DNA from: Clostridiales bacterium
Lineage (GTDB): Bacteria > Bacillota > Clostridia > Caldicoprobacterales > DTU083
Assembly (NCBI GenBank): GCA_012842605.1
Contig: DUSN01000062.1
Coordinates: forward strand, 1-64,000
Direction of reading: 5' to 3'
Length of the DNA stretch: 64,000 bases
Shown piece by piece: positions 55,681 to 63,895 of the stretch. Both the position numbers and the translations under genes were made by a program. The first letter of the stretch is position 1, and each line of letters starts with the position of its first letter. The notes beneath the pieces are model-generated. The model ran no database searches. It was not told the origin of the DNA and was given only the letters and a program-made list of their open reading frames with translations.

Positions 55681-56652
55681 TTAAGCGTAGATATCTTCAT
55701 ACATTGCCTCAAGGGAAGGCTCTTCACTTTGTTCCGCATATTGCACGGACTCATTAACGATATCTTTTTGTTTTTTATCCAGCAGGGTATATTCGTCTTC
55801 TGTAAGCATTCCTGCCTCCATCATCTCAGTTTTAAAAATAATTATTGGATCCTTGCTTTTGTATGCTTCCAGTTCTTCCTTGGTTCGATATTTGGCCGGA
55901 TCGCTCATAGAATGCCCTCGATAGCGATAGGTCTGAATCTCCAGGAATACCGGAGTGTTCTTTTCTTTAACAAGTTTAATTGCCTTTTTTGTTTCTTCAT
56001 ATACAGTCAGGACATTCATGCCATCAACCTGCCAGGCAGGTATTTCATAAGATGCCCCCATAACTGAATAATCATGAACGGAAGAAACCCTCTTGTAATT
56101 GGTGCCCATGCCATACTGGTTATTTTCACAAATGAAAATTATAGGAAGATTCCAGATTTTTGCCATATTCATGGTTTCATGGAATACACCCTGGTGAATA
56201 GCCCCGTCTCCGAAATAGCAAAGAACCACACCGTCTTCCTGGTTATATTTCAGCTTGAACGCTACTCCTGCGGCAATTGGAATATGGCCTCCTACAATAC
56301 CATTTCCTCCGTACATATGCTTATCTGCATCAAACATATGCATGGATCCGCCTTTTCCCTTTGAACAGCCTGTGGCCTTGCCGAATAATTCCGCCATGGC
56401 TGCATTTGGATCCATACCGCATGCTAAAGCATGCCCATGGTCCCGATAACCAGTTAAGACATAGTCTTTTTTCAAATCCAATGCCGCGATTGATCCTACA
56501 GCAACTGCCTCCTGCCCGATATATAAATGACAAAAACCGCCGATTTTACGCAAGCCGTACATTTGAGCCGACTTTTCCTCAAATCTGCGAATTAATAGCA
56601 TTTGCTCCAACAAGCCCATTAGAAATGCCTTTTCATATTGATTTACTTTCAA
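55681..56652 (-). CDS. pdhA: Pyruvate dehydrogenase E1 alpha subunit
   Basis: This subunit of about 323 residues binds thiamine diphosphate through GDGAIHQGVFHETMNMAKIWNLPIIFICENN. The substrate and phospholoop region reads TYRYRGHSMSDPAKYRTKEE, as in the pyruvate rather than the acetoin or branched-chain group. TTG at 56652 has GGGAGGG six bases upstream; an upstream TTG at 56676 lacks support. It heads the operon pdhA-pdhB-pdhC-lpd. Confidence 0.95.
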   Translation of the reverse strand: MKVNQYEKAFLMGLLEQMLLIRRFEEKSAQMYGLRKIGGFCHLYIGQEAVAVGSIAALDLKKDYVLTGYRDHGHALACGMDPNAAMAELFGKATGCSKGKGGSMHMFDADKHMYGGNGIVGGHIPIAAGVAFKLKYNQEDGVVLCYFGDGAIHQGVFHETMNMAKIWNLPIIFICENNQYGMGTNYKRVSSVHDYSVMGASYEIPAWQVDGMNVLTVYEETKKAIKLVKEKNTPVFLEIQTYRYRGHSMSDPAKYRTKEELEAYKSKDPIIIFKTEMMEAGMLTEDEYTLLDKKQKDIVNESVQYAEQSEEPSLEAMYEDIYA

Positions 56653-56733
56653 CGATATCCCTCCCATTGCCAACAATGCAAAGACTAAGTATCAAGATAA
56701 CAATATTTTTCAATTTTCTGATATCTGATGGTG

Positions 56734-57174
56734 TTATTTAAAATCAACAGTATAGTGCAATCCCTTCATTGGTTCGTAATAAACACCTTTCTCAATAACT
56801 GTTTCCAATACCACAAAATCCTTCAAGTCTTCGTTGATGCGCCAGAACATAGTAAGTTTATCTCCTACAGTTTCCAACACCTCCGCCGTTAAGGAGGGTT
56901 CATTCAGTACACTAGCTTTTCCATGTATTGTAATAATCTGATCCAGAGCACGTGTTTGAATCATCCAGGTTACCTCAGGGTGCTGCTGTATTTGTTTCAC
57001 CTTATTGGAATTACTGGAGGTAACAGAAAAAATAACGCCTATTCTTCCTCTCAAAAGAACCGGCGTCATCCATCTTGTATAGATATTTCTATTCTGATCT
57101 ATTGTAGAAAGAACTCCTGCGTTGGAATCATCTAAAATTTCATCCAGTATATTCATAAATTTTTGTCGATCCAT
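56734..57174 (-). CDS. Pyridoxamine 5'-phosphate oxidase-like FMN-binding protein
   Basis: This protein of about 146 residues has the split-barrel flavin fold: GVLSTIDQNRNIYTRWMTPVLLRGRIGVIFSV, then QIQQHPEVTWMIQ and ALDQIITIHGKASVLNEP. The family covers many FMN or heme or F420 binding proteins, so the reaction is unknown. ATG at 57174 has GGAGG upstream. It lies 82 bp upstream of pdhA and may share its transcript. Confidence 0.85.
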   Translation of the reverse strand: MDRQKFMNILDEILDDSNAGVLSTIDQNRNIYTRWMTPVLLRGRIGVIFSVTSSNSNKVKQIQQHPEVTWMIQTRALDQIITIHGKASVLNEPSLTAEVLETVGDKLTMFWRINEDLKDFVVLETVIEKGVYYEPMKGLHYTVDFK

Positions 57175-57250
57175 TTTACCATCCTCCACTGAAGATTGTT
57201 ACTTAATATATACCCATGAACTTATGCTGCAAAACACCCAGCAGTCTCGC

Positions 57251-57290
57251 AGTCCCCGGGGACTTTCCCCGGGGACAGTTCTCAATTTTT
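57251..57290. repeat. REP-like repeat with head-to-head palindrome
   Basis: AGTCCCCGGGGACT (57251-57264) is a perfect palindrome of two repeat heads. It is followed by TTCCCC and a full GGGGACAGTTCTCAA (57271-57285). The rest of the 57175-57578 gap is AT-rich, with a possible extended -10 TGATATAAT at 57476-57484 for the Sel1 gene. Confidence 0.8.
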
Positions 57291-57578
57291 CATGTTTTCA
57301 TGTATATACTTATCAGATTAACCTTTTGTTAATTTTCTTTATTGGTTCTAATGGTTGCAGTTTCCAGCGGCGATTATGACATAATAAATACAGGAATTTG
57401 ACTTTACACAGTGCTCTCAAATAAATGCACAGATACTAAAATCCGAAGCAGACTGCCAATTTATGTATAATTGTATGATATAATTAACATGCATATGTAG
57501 CATAATGTGAATCAAACGAAATCAAAAGGGTATCAGCACATATATTGAACTTCTATACGTCTTAAGGGGGAAAATTGC

Positions 57579-58103
57579 ATGGAGGAAAATAAGCTTGAAG
57601 CTTTTTGGGATGGTGCAGTCCGTGGAGATGCAGAGGCACAGTTTCAAATGGCTATGAAGTATATCTATGGTGATGGCGTTGATGAAGATAATGAAAAAGC
57701 AGTTGAATTGCTGCATAAAGCATCTATGCAAGGTCATATCGAAGCGCAGTATAATTTAGGAGTTTGTTATCATTATGGCTATGGCACTAAAGTAGATTAC
57801 AAGATAGCATTTGAACTGTACAAGAAGTCTGCTTTACAAGGTTATGCTAAAGGGAAATGTCTTGTTGGTTTCTTTTATTTTCATGGATTATATGTAAAAC
57901 AAGATTATGCTGAGGCTATAAAGTGGTTTTTAGAAGCCGAAGAACAGAATGATGCTGCAGCCGAATATTGGCTGGGAGTCTGCTATGCCAATGGGTATGG
58001 TGTTACTCAAAATAAAGCAGAGGCAATTAAGTGGTATCAAAAATCTGCTTCTCAAGGATATCCATATGCTCAAAAAGCATTAGAAGATATTTTAAGAATG
58101 TAA
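57579..58103 (+). CDS. Sel1-like repeat protein
   Basis: This 174-residue soluble protein has four Sel1-type repeats of 36 residues (for example AEAQFQMAMKYIYGDGVDEDNEKAVELLHKAS and AAAEYWLGVCYANGYGVTQNKAEAIKWYQKSA). No signal peptide is seen, so it is cytoplasmic. Such solenoids bind partner proteins; the partner is unknown. ATG follows AAGGGGG. It stands alone, with its own terminator. Confidence 0.93.
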   Translation: MEENKLEAFWDGAVRGDAEAQFQMAMKYIYGDGVDEDNEKAVELLHKASMQGHIEAQYNLGVCYHYGYGTKVDYKIAFELYKKSALQGYAKGKCLVGFFYFHGLYVKQDYAEAIKWFLEAEEQNDAAAEYWLGVCYANGYGVTQNKAEAIKWYQKSASQGYPYAQKALEDILRM

Positions 58104-58164
58104 TCACACTCTGGTTACGGAAACTCTGCTTAGCAGTCTTGCATTTTTGCAGACTGAATATGTA

Positions 58165-58202
58165 AAAAAACAGCTTACTTCTTGTGGTAAGCTGCTTTTT
58201 AT
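58165..58202. terminator. Terminator between Sel1 gene and the 58252 gene
   Basis: CAGCTTAC (58171-58178) and GTAAGCTG (58187-58194) with flanking A and T tracts; works in both directions. Confidence 0.88.
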
Positions 58203-58251
58203 GAGCTAACATCTCTAAACAAGTCTGACAGAGACCTATTTATAAAAGCAC

Positions 58252-58755
58252 CTAATAAAACCACTTTGTGGGTAATAGAAAAGTCCATGGTAAAGTAGTA
58301 ACAGCAATAAAAATGGAAACCTTCCATCGCGGCAGTTCTTCTTCAATCAGCTGGTTAAAAGTATAATTATAATTGAAAAGGATAATGCACAATCCGGATA
58401 TTAATACAGACAGCAAGATTAAAATAATTGATAAAACATTGCTGAATGGATCAAAGGATATTCCCCTTATCACTTCATTTGAAAGCCCGAGAAAGTCCTG
58501 CAGGCCCACGCAGGCAAACAGAATAACCGCACCAATGATATCTGCCAGAAAACCAAATAACCAAACTCTTATAATGCTTTTTTTGTAAAATACCAGCCAA
58601 TTTAACTCCTTATGTGGACGAAAGAGGAAGTAAGAGGCAATTACAATTAGTGAGTCAAAGATAAAGTTACCAGCCAAAGTTATAAAGATAACGGGAGGGA
58701 AAAATAATATTAACCATACTGGAAAGATTACATTGTACAGTTTTATTTGCTTCAT
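58252..58755 (-). CDS. Multi-pass membrane protein of unknown function
   Basis: This 167-residue protein has about five hydrophobic helices (starting near residues 10, 35, 62, 102 and 146) and few charged loops. No motif I recognise is visible. ATG follows AAGGGGAG. It stands alone. The 340 bp up to dinB is AT-rich and shows no gene or clear element. Confidence 0.8.
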   Translation of the reverse strand: MKQIKLYNVIFPVWLILFFPPVIFITLAGNFIFDSLIVIASYFLFRPHKELNWLVFYKKSIIRVWLFGFLADIIGAVILFACVGLQDFLGLSNEVIRGISFDPFSNVLSIILILLSVLISGLCIILFNYNYTFNQLIEEELPRWKVSIFIAVTTLPWTFLLPTKWFY

Positions 58756-59095
58756 ATTAATAGTCTCCCCTTAAGAAATTAAAATGCAAAGCTAAAATTC
58801 CAACAAAAGCACATTCTTTTTATAATGAAAAACTGCGTGTATAAAATCACAACTTGCAGTTATAAATTTTCTGCTTAAAGTATTAGGCTTATGGAAAATG
58901 GAACTATAAAAAAGAAAAAATAATACTGTGTAGATTCACTGTATTATCTAATTACACTGATTATACTATATTTTTGTTATTTGTACTATAATTTTTTCTT
59001 TTTTTTCAATAAGATTTCATAGAAAAGAAACAAAGACAAAATTTAAATATTAATAATTTCCAGTAGAGTAAATATTCACTACATTAAAAATATAT

Positions 59096-60355
59096 CTACA
59101 AAATACTGGTCATAACCGGGTAGGAAGCGTCATCGCTCAGTCCGCCCTCCAATGGGGCAAGGCCGCTCCAGAGAAAGTTGGAGCGAAAAATGGAACCAGG
59201 ACCGAATTTCATTCGTATCTGATCTACCGCCCGGTCTACCTTCTTCTGCTTTTCCCAATCCCTTTCAAACATGGAAAGCTGGACATTACTGGCCGGAGAC
59301 AAATCACTGACTCGTACGCCAAGATGACGAATGGGTTCTCCTTTCCAGGCCTCATCAAATAATTGCTTGCAATACCCGTAAATGGCAGTGGTGCTGTCAA
59401 TGGGTGACTGGATTTTCAGTTGATGGCTGTATAATGTCAGATCCTCTGCCCTCTTGATGGAAACTGAAATCACCCGGCAGCACAGGCCTTCAAAGCGCAG
59501 GCGCATGCCAACTGTTTCTACCAGGGACAGTAGAACCTGGTACGCTGTTTCTTTGTCCTCCACATCAAAATGAATGGTCGTAGAATTTCCCATCCCTTTT
59601 ATTACTTCCCTTGACGAGAGAGAAACCGGAGAGTCCTCAATTCCGTTGGCATAATTCCAAATAAGCTCTCCCCAGCTTTTGAACTTATATTTCAGCAACT
59701 CCGGATCACAATTGGCAAGGCTGCCAATGGTATCAATGCCCATTTTACGCAGCTTATACGATGTGGCACGCCCAACCATATACAGTTCCTCCACAGGCAG
59801 GGGCCACATCTTTTCAGGAATTTCCGGGGGGAATAATGTGGAAACCGCATCCGGCTTTTTGAGATCCGAAGCCATCTTGGCCAGCAGCTTATTGGTGCTG
59901 ATTCCTATGCTGACGGTAAAACCCAGCTCTTTCTTAATACACTCCCTAACCTTGTTGGCCGCTTCTATTGATTGACTTTCTTCGATAATCCCGGACATGT
60001 CCATGAAGCATTCGTCTATGCTGAAAACCTGTACCTTGTCAGTAAAACTTTTCAGCAATTCTACCAAAGAATGATGGCAGCACATGTAAAGGGCATAATT
60101 GGGCGGAATAGTGACAAGATGAGGGCATTTCCGTTTTGCCTCCCAAACGGCCTCACCTGTTTTTACTCCGTATTTTTTGGTGGGAGCGCTTTTAGCTAAA
60201 ATAATCCCGTGTCTTGTAGCCTGGGAACCAGCCACCGCAGAAGGGATGTCCCGCAAATCCACCTTCGCCCCGTGCTGAAGCCGATAAACCGCTTCAAATG
60301 ACAAAAAAGCTGAGTTGACATCCACATGAAAAATAAGTTTTTCTTCGTTATTCAT
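59096..60355 (-). CDS. dinB: DNA polymerase IV-type Y-family polymerase
   Basis: This Y-family translesion polymerase of about 419 residues has catalytic carboxylates in FHVDVNSAFLSFEA and VFSIDECFMDMSG. The little-finger domain lies at the C-terminus. The IGISTNKLLAKMASDLKKPDA block is typical of the family. No clear beta-clamp motif is evident, but QLSMF near the end (residues 370-375) is a good clamp-binding candidate. ATG at 60355 is preferred; 60364 is possible. A LexA box lies in the promoter. Confidence 0.94.
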   Translation of the reverse strand: MNNEEKLIFHVDVNSAFLSFEAVYRLQHGAKVDLRDIPSAVAGSQATRHGIILAKSAPTKKYGVKTGEAVWEAKRKCPHLVTIPPNYALYMCCHHSLVELLKSFTDKVQVFSIDECFMDMSGIIEESQSIEAANKVRECIKKELGFTVSIGISTNKLLAKMASDLKKPDAVSTLFPPEIPEKMWPLPVEELYMVGRATSYKLRKMGIDTIGSLANCDPELLKYKFKSWGELIWNYANGIEDSPVSLSSREVIKGMGNSTTIHFDVEDKETAYQVLLSLVETVGMRLRFEGLCCRVISVSIKRAEDLTLYSHQLKIQSPIDSTTAIYGYCKQLFDEAWKGEPIRHLGVRVSDLSPASNVQLSMFERDWEKQKKVDRAVDQIRMKFGPGSIFRSNFLWSGLAPLEGGLSDDASYPVMTSIL

Positions 60356-60375
60356 ATCCTGCATCACCTATATAT

Positions 60376-60405
60376 ATTGTATTATAGAACATATGTTCGT
60401 GTAAA
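60376..60405 (-). promoter_or_regulatory. dinB promoter with LexA/DinR box
   Basis: TTTACA (60405-60400), 18 bp, TACAAT (60381-60376) on the minus strand, with GAACATATGTTC (60387-60398) in the spacer. It is a perfect GAAC-N4-GTTC SOS box. Confidence 0.85.
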
Positions 60406-60633
60406 GTAGTGTTTGCCGAACAAATCAAATATATGCGTTAGTTCAAGACGCTGAATTTAAAAGTAAATCCAAGATTTCAAGTTTAATCTGCAGATAAATT
60501 TTTGAGAGTTTCCTTGAAACATAAGATTTTGCATAGCTTCATTCAGGCAGAAAAAATTACTAAAATTAAATTATTATATTGACCTGAATTACTTTATATG
60601 GTATTTTTGAATTTGTTAACTTTACAAAAATGA

Positions 60634-60822
60634 TTAATATGGAAGGATGGTTTGGATGACTGCAAGCTCTGTAAAGGTGAGGTTCAACTTAATATAGTTG
60701 CTTGGGTCTATAGCAATATTGAGTGTTGAATACAGGTCATTGGCCTGTTTATTTGCTGTGCCCAAAAAGACTGCCCTTACAGATGCTTCGGCATAACCAT
60801 CTTTATAAGCATATTGGTTGTA
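60634..60822 (-). pseudogene. Possible C-terminal remnant of a lost gene
   Basis: A 62-codon open frame ends with TAA at 60634 and is closed upstream by TGA at 60825-60823. It reads like protein (for example FLGTANKQANDLYSTLNIAI and LNLTFTELAVIQ) but has no good start or ribosome binding site. I do not recognise the family. It may be the tail of a deleted gene next to the ABC operon. Confidence 0.35.
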
Positions 60823-60840
60823 TCATAAAGCAAGAGTGAG

Positions 60841-60869
60841 CCGGTGAGCAGATTCACCGGTTTTATTTT
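60841..60869 (+). terminator. First terminator in the ABC operon leader
   Basis: CCGGTGA (60841-60847) and TCACCGG (60854-60860) form a perfect stem followed by TTTTATTTT. There is no plus-strand gene upstream for it to serve, which suggests attenuation. Confidence 0.8.
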
Positions 60870-60875
60870 GGGAGA

Positions 60876-61055
60876 ATGAAAAGCGGTACTCTTCTTGCTT
60901 TCCATGATACAGTCGTGATTCTCGTGATTCTACAATTTTTGGAAGAATCAGGCCCGCAGGAGCATTCTGCCCATTACAGGCAGGGTATGTCTTGCGGGTT
61001 TTCTGTTTTTAAAATTTACATAAATTTAGAAAAGAAAGAGGTCAAGCAATGGTAG
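60876..61055 (+). CDS. Candidate leader ORF of the ABC operon
   Basis: A 59-codon ORF begins at the ATG after GGGAGA, runs through the second terminator hairpin, and stops with TAG at 61055, overlapping the ABC ATPase start (ATGGTAG). The product starts MKSGTLLAFHDTVVILVI. The ribosome binding site is too close to be ideal. It could be a leader peptide whose translation opens the hairpin, or a chance ORF. Confidence 0.4.
   Translation: MKSGTLLAFHDTVVILVILQFLEESGPQEHSAHYRQGMSCGFSVFKIYINLEKKEVKQW
60953..61010 (+). terminator. Second terminator in the ABC operon leader
   Basis: CCCGCA (60953-60958) pairs with TGCGGG (60993-60998), with an inner CTGCC/GGCAG stem, followed by TTTTCTGTTTTT. It ends 39 bp before the ATPase start. 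Confidence 0.8.
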
Positions 61056-62047
61056 TCATTAAAACCGAAAATTTAACTAAAATCTATACCCGTTTTGAAA
61101 AGGAAGCGGGATTGAAAGGCAGCATCAAAAGCCTGTTTCATAGAGAAAAAATAACAAAGACGGCGCTGAACCGGTTTGATCTGAAGATTGAGGAAGGAGA
61201 ATTCGTTGGACTGATAGGACCAAACGGAGCAGGCAAGACCACTCTTATGAAAATCCTGACCGGGATTATCTCCCCTACCGCCGGGAATGTATCCGTACTG
61301 GGGTACGTTCCAAGTGAGTTGAAAAACGCGTATAAAAAGCAATTTGCCATAGTCATGGGCCAAAAAAGCCAGCTGTTTCAGGAATTATCGGCAGCGGATA
61401 CATTTCTGCTTCTTAAGGAAATTTATGATATACCGGATACGGAATACCGCAAAAGCCTGGATTATTTCATTGATCTGTTTTCCGTTTCTGAATACCTGAA
61501 TGTCCAGGTGCGCACATTGTCCCTGGGTGAGCGAATGAAAATGGAGCTCATCGCTGCCCTGCTGCACAATCCAAAAATTCTGTTTCTGGATGAACCGACA
61601 ATCGGCCTGGATGCGGTAGCACAAAAGCAGATTCGCAGTTTCCTGAAAGAGGTTAACCGTGACAAGGGAACAACCATCCTTCTAACCAGCCATTACATGG
61701 ATGACATCAAAAGCTTGTGCAAGCGATGTGTTGTAATAAACAGAGGCTGCAAGATTTATGACGGCAGCCTGGACATGCTTTTCGAGCGATATCAGACCCA
61801 CAAGCTGATTACCGTTTCCTTTAGTGAAGCGACTGATTATATCCCCCATTTCAATGCAGTAATTGTAGAACAAAATCCTTTTAAGCTCTCACTGATGGTG
61901 CATAGCAAAGACGCACGCTGCATATTGACAGAAATGCTGCGGGAATGCGAGATAAGCGATATCTCAATTGAGGCTGAGGATATAGGCAACGTGGTAGAGC
62001 GGATCTATAGCGACAAGGGAGGTATTCTGTATGAGGAAGTACATTGA
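61049..62047 (+). CDS. ABC transporter ATP-binding protein
   Basis: This 332-residue ATPase has Walker A GPNGAGKTTLMKIL, signature LSLGERMKMEL, Walker B ILFLDEPTIGLDA and the H-loop in LLTSHYMDD. A C-terminal extension of about 80 residues follows. The N-terminal insert (KEAGLKGSIKSLFHREK) is typical of ATPases paired with ABC2_membrane_6 permeases. Substrate unknown; export of a drug, lipid or peptide is plausible. Its end overlaps the first permease by 17 bp. Confidence 0.93.
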   Translation: MVVIKTENLTKIYTRFEKEAGLKGSIKSLFHREKITKTALNRFDLKIEEGEFVGLIGPNGAGKTTLMKILTGIISPTAGNVSVLGYVPSELKNAYKKQFAIVMGQKSQLFQELSAADTFLLLKEIYDIPDTEYRKSLDYFIDLFSVSEYLNVQVRTLSLGERMKMELIAALLHNPKILFLDEPTIGLDAVAQKQIRSFLKEVNRDKGTTILLTSHYMDDIKSLCKRCVVINRGCKIYDGSLDMLFERYQTHKLITVSFSEATDYIPHFNAVIVEQNPFKLSLMVHSKDARCILTEMLRECEISDISIEAEDIGNVVERIYSDKGGILYEEVH

Positions 62048-62825
62048 AACGGCAAAGGTTCTGTTTAAGGCCCAGCTTGTATACCATTTTGACATCCTGC
62101 TCACCGTAGTATTCACAATTTCTAAAATTCTACTGGCTCATGTCCTGTGGGGGGCGATCTTTGAAAATCAGGATACGGTATCAGGATTTACCTATCCCTC
62201 CATGCTTTCTTACTACATCATAAGCTCCTTTATCACCCAACTGGATCAGTCGGCAGGCACGGGCGGCCAGATTGCTGCAGAAATCCGGAGCGGCCGGTTT
62301 TCCAAGTATATCGTGAAGCCAATGAGCATATTCTGGTATTTTACTGCTCAAACAGCAGGGGTCTCGGCTTTTCTCCTGTCCTTCAACCTGCTTGCTGCTT
62401 TGGCCTGGATTTTCATCTTCAGGGTTGATTTTACCATTACAGTTGATATTGCGGTAATACTTTCAGCCCTAATCCTGATTTTGCTCGGGCTTTTATTCAT
62501 GATGCAGATGAATTACTATATCGGTATACTGGCATTTAAGTTTTTGGATACCAGCGTATTCTCTATGATAAAAGATAATGTTGTCCGTTTTGTAACCGGT
62601 TCTCTTATTCCACTGGCATTGCTGCCCGCTGGCATTGTGGAAATCATGAGGCTGTTCCCATTTTATTATGTTTCTTATTTGCCTTCCATGCTGCTGATTG
62701 GAAAAAATGAAAGCGAAGCCCTGGCAGGAATAATTATACTGGCTTGCTGGAATGCTGCCTTTGGTATACTGAATGCGGCAACATACAAAAATCTGAAAAT
62801 GAAATATGACGGGGTGGGAATATGA
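62031..62825 (+). CDS. ABC-2 type permease (ABC2_membrane_6 family)
   Basis: This 264-residue permease has six hydrophobic helices. The GGQIAAEIRSGRFSKYIVKPMSIFWYF motif is typical of this permease family, which works as a heterodimer. The start ATG at 62031 overlaps the ATPase end; GGGAGG lies just upstream. It overlaps the next permease by 4 bp. Confidence 0.88.
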   Translation: MRKYIETAKVLFKAQLVYHFDILLTVVFTISKILLAHVLWGAIFENQDTVSGFTYPSMLSYYIISSFITQLDQSAGTGGQIAAEIRSGRFSKYIVKPMSIFWYFTAQTAGVSAFLLSFNLLAALAWIFIFRVDFTITVDIAVILSALILILLGLLFMMQMNYYIGILAFKFLDTSVFSMIKDNVVRFVTGSLIPLALLPAGIVEIMRLFPFYYVSYLPSMLLIGKNESEALAGIIILACWNAAFGILNAATYKNLKMKYDGVGI

Positions 62826-63619
62826 ACATATACAAGCATTTAAAAATCATATGGATGCTGTTAAAAATGAAGCTGGCCAGAACAATGGCCTTCCGGTTCA
62901 CCTTTTTCGGTGCCTTCTTTGTAGACGGATCCATGTTCCTTATACAGATCCTGATGTTTAATGCGATTTACTCCCAAACAGGCAGTATAGGCGGATGGGA
63001 CAAGCAGCAAATGCTGCTGTTTATTGGAACCTTCTCCCTCATCAATGCTGTAAATATGGCAATTTACTTTTTTGGAGTGATCACTATCCCATGGAAGATT
63101 AAGTCAGGTGATTTGGATTTGTATATAACGAAGCCAGTGAACACCTTGTTCCATATATCCTTTGAAAACATCGATATTGGTTCTGTTCCGCTGATATTCG
63201 CCAGCTTGGGAATTATTGCCTATGCCGTTTCCGGAATGAATGTACAGATTACATTTTGGAGAGTATCAGGATATTTTTTGCTGGTAGGCATGATGCTGAT
63301 CCTTTACTATGACATGGAAGTAATCATGAGAACAATACCATTCTTTGTGATCCAGGCTTCCTCCATCGAGCGTTTTGAAGGAGAAGCCGTCACCCTATGC
63401 ATGAAAATTCCGGGAACACTGTTCAAAGGAGCGTTCAAAGTCCTGTTCTATCTGGTGCTGCCCTATGGCATCATGGCAACGGTACCTGCACAGTTCTTTG
63501 CGGGTACACTAACACCTGCAGGGTTTCTCTATTCTATGTGCATAGTGGCAGCCTTTACAGCATTTACTTTGGCATTCTGGAAACTTGGATTAAAACACTA
63601 CAAGAGTGCAAGCAGTTAG
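62822..63619 (+). CDS. ABC-2 type permease (ABC2_membrane_6 family), second subunit
   Basis: This 265-residue permease has six helices and the related motif TIPWKIKSGDLDLYITKPVNTLFHISFEN. With the previous permease it would form the membrane channel of the exporter. The ATG at 62822 overlaps the previous stop. The 275 bp after it holds no supported element. Confidence 0.88.
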   Translation: MNIYKHLKIIWMLLKMKLARTMAFRFTFFGAFFVDGSMFLIQILMFNAIYSQTGSIGGWDKQQMLLFIGTFSLINAVNMAIYFFGVITIPWKIKSGDLDLYITKPVNTLFHISFENIDIGSVPLIFASLGIIAYAVSGMNVQITFWRVSGYFLLVGMMLILYYDMEVIMRTIPFFVIQASSIERFEGEAVTLCMKIPGTLFKGAFKVLFYLVLPYGIMATVPAQFFAGTLTPAGFLYSMCIVAAFTAFTLAFWKLGLKHYKSASS

Positions 63620-63895
63620 ACGGGAATATAGGGAGAGTGGGAATATGAGGAAAGCAAGAATTTGAAAAATCGTAAGTATGAGGAGAATGCTTAAGGCCGG
63701 TATCAGTCAAAAATTATAAGCATTTCGACCATTCCGGTTTAAAACTGGGTATAATAAAAGCACCGAGTTATAGACAAGAATTGTATGTAAAACAGTAATA
63801 TGCTAAATTAACATTTATGGCAAGTAAATGTATTAGATTAAACTTGTTTAAAGACTAAAGACTTGATTGAGTTTTTAAAATGGGAGAAATGCTGA

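Noticed and set aside
51844-56652. Acetoin dehydrogenase (aco) operon instead of pyruvate dehydrogenase
   Set aside because: The E1 alpha and beta motifs match the pyruvate type, and no acoR, acoX or acetoin genes are adjacent. It is not fully excluded.
58756-59095. AT-rich stretch before dinB as an origin or regulatory region
   Set aside because: No DnaA-box clusters, palindromes or promoters stand out beyond AT richness.
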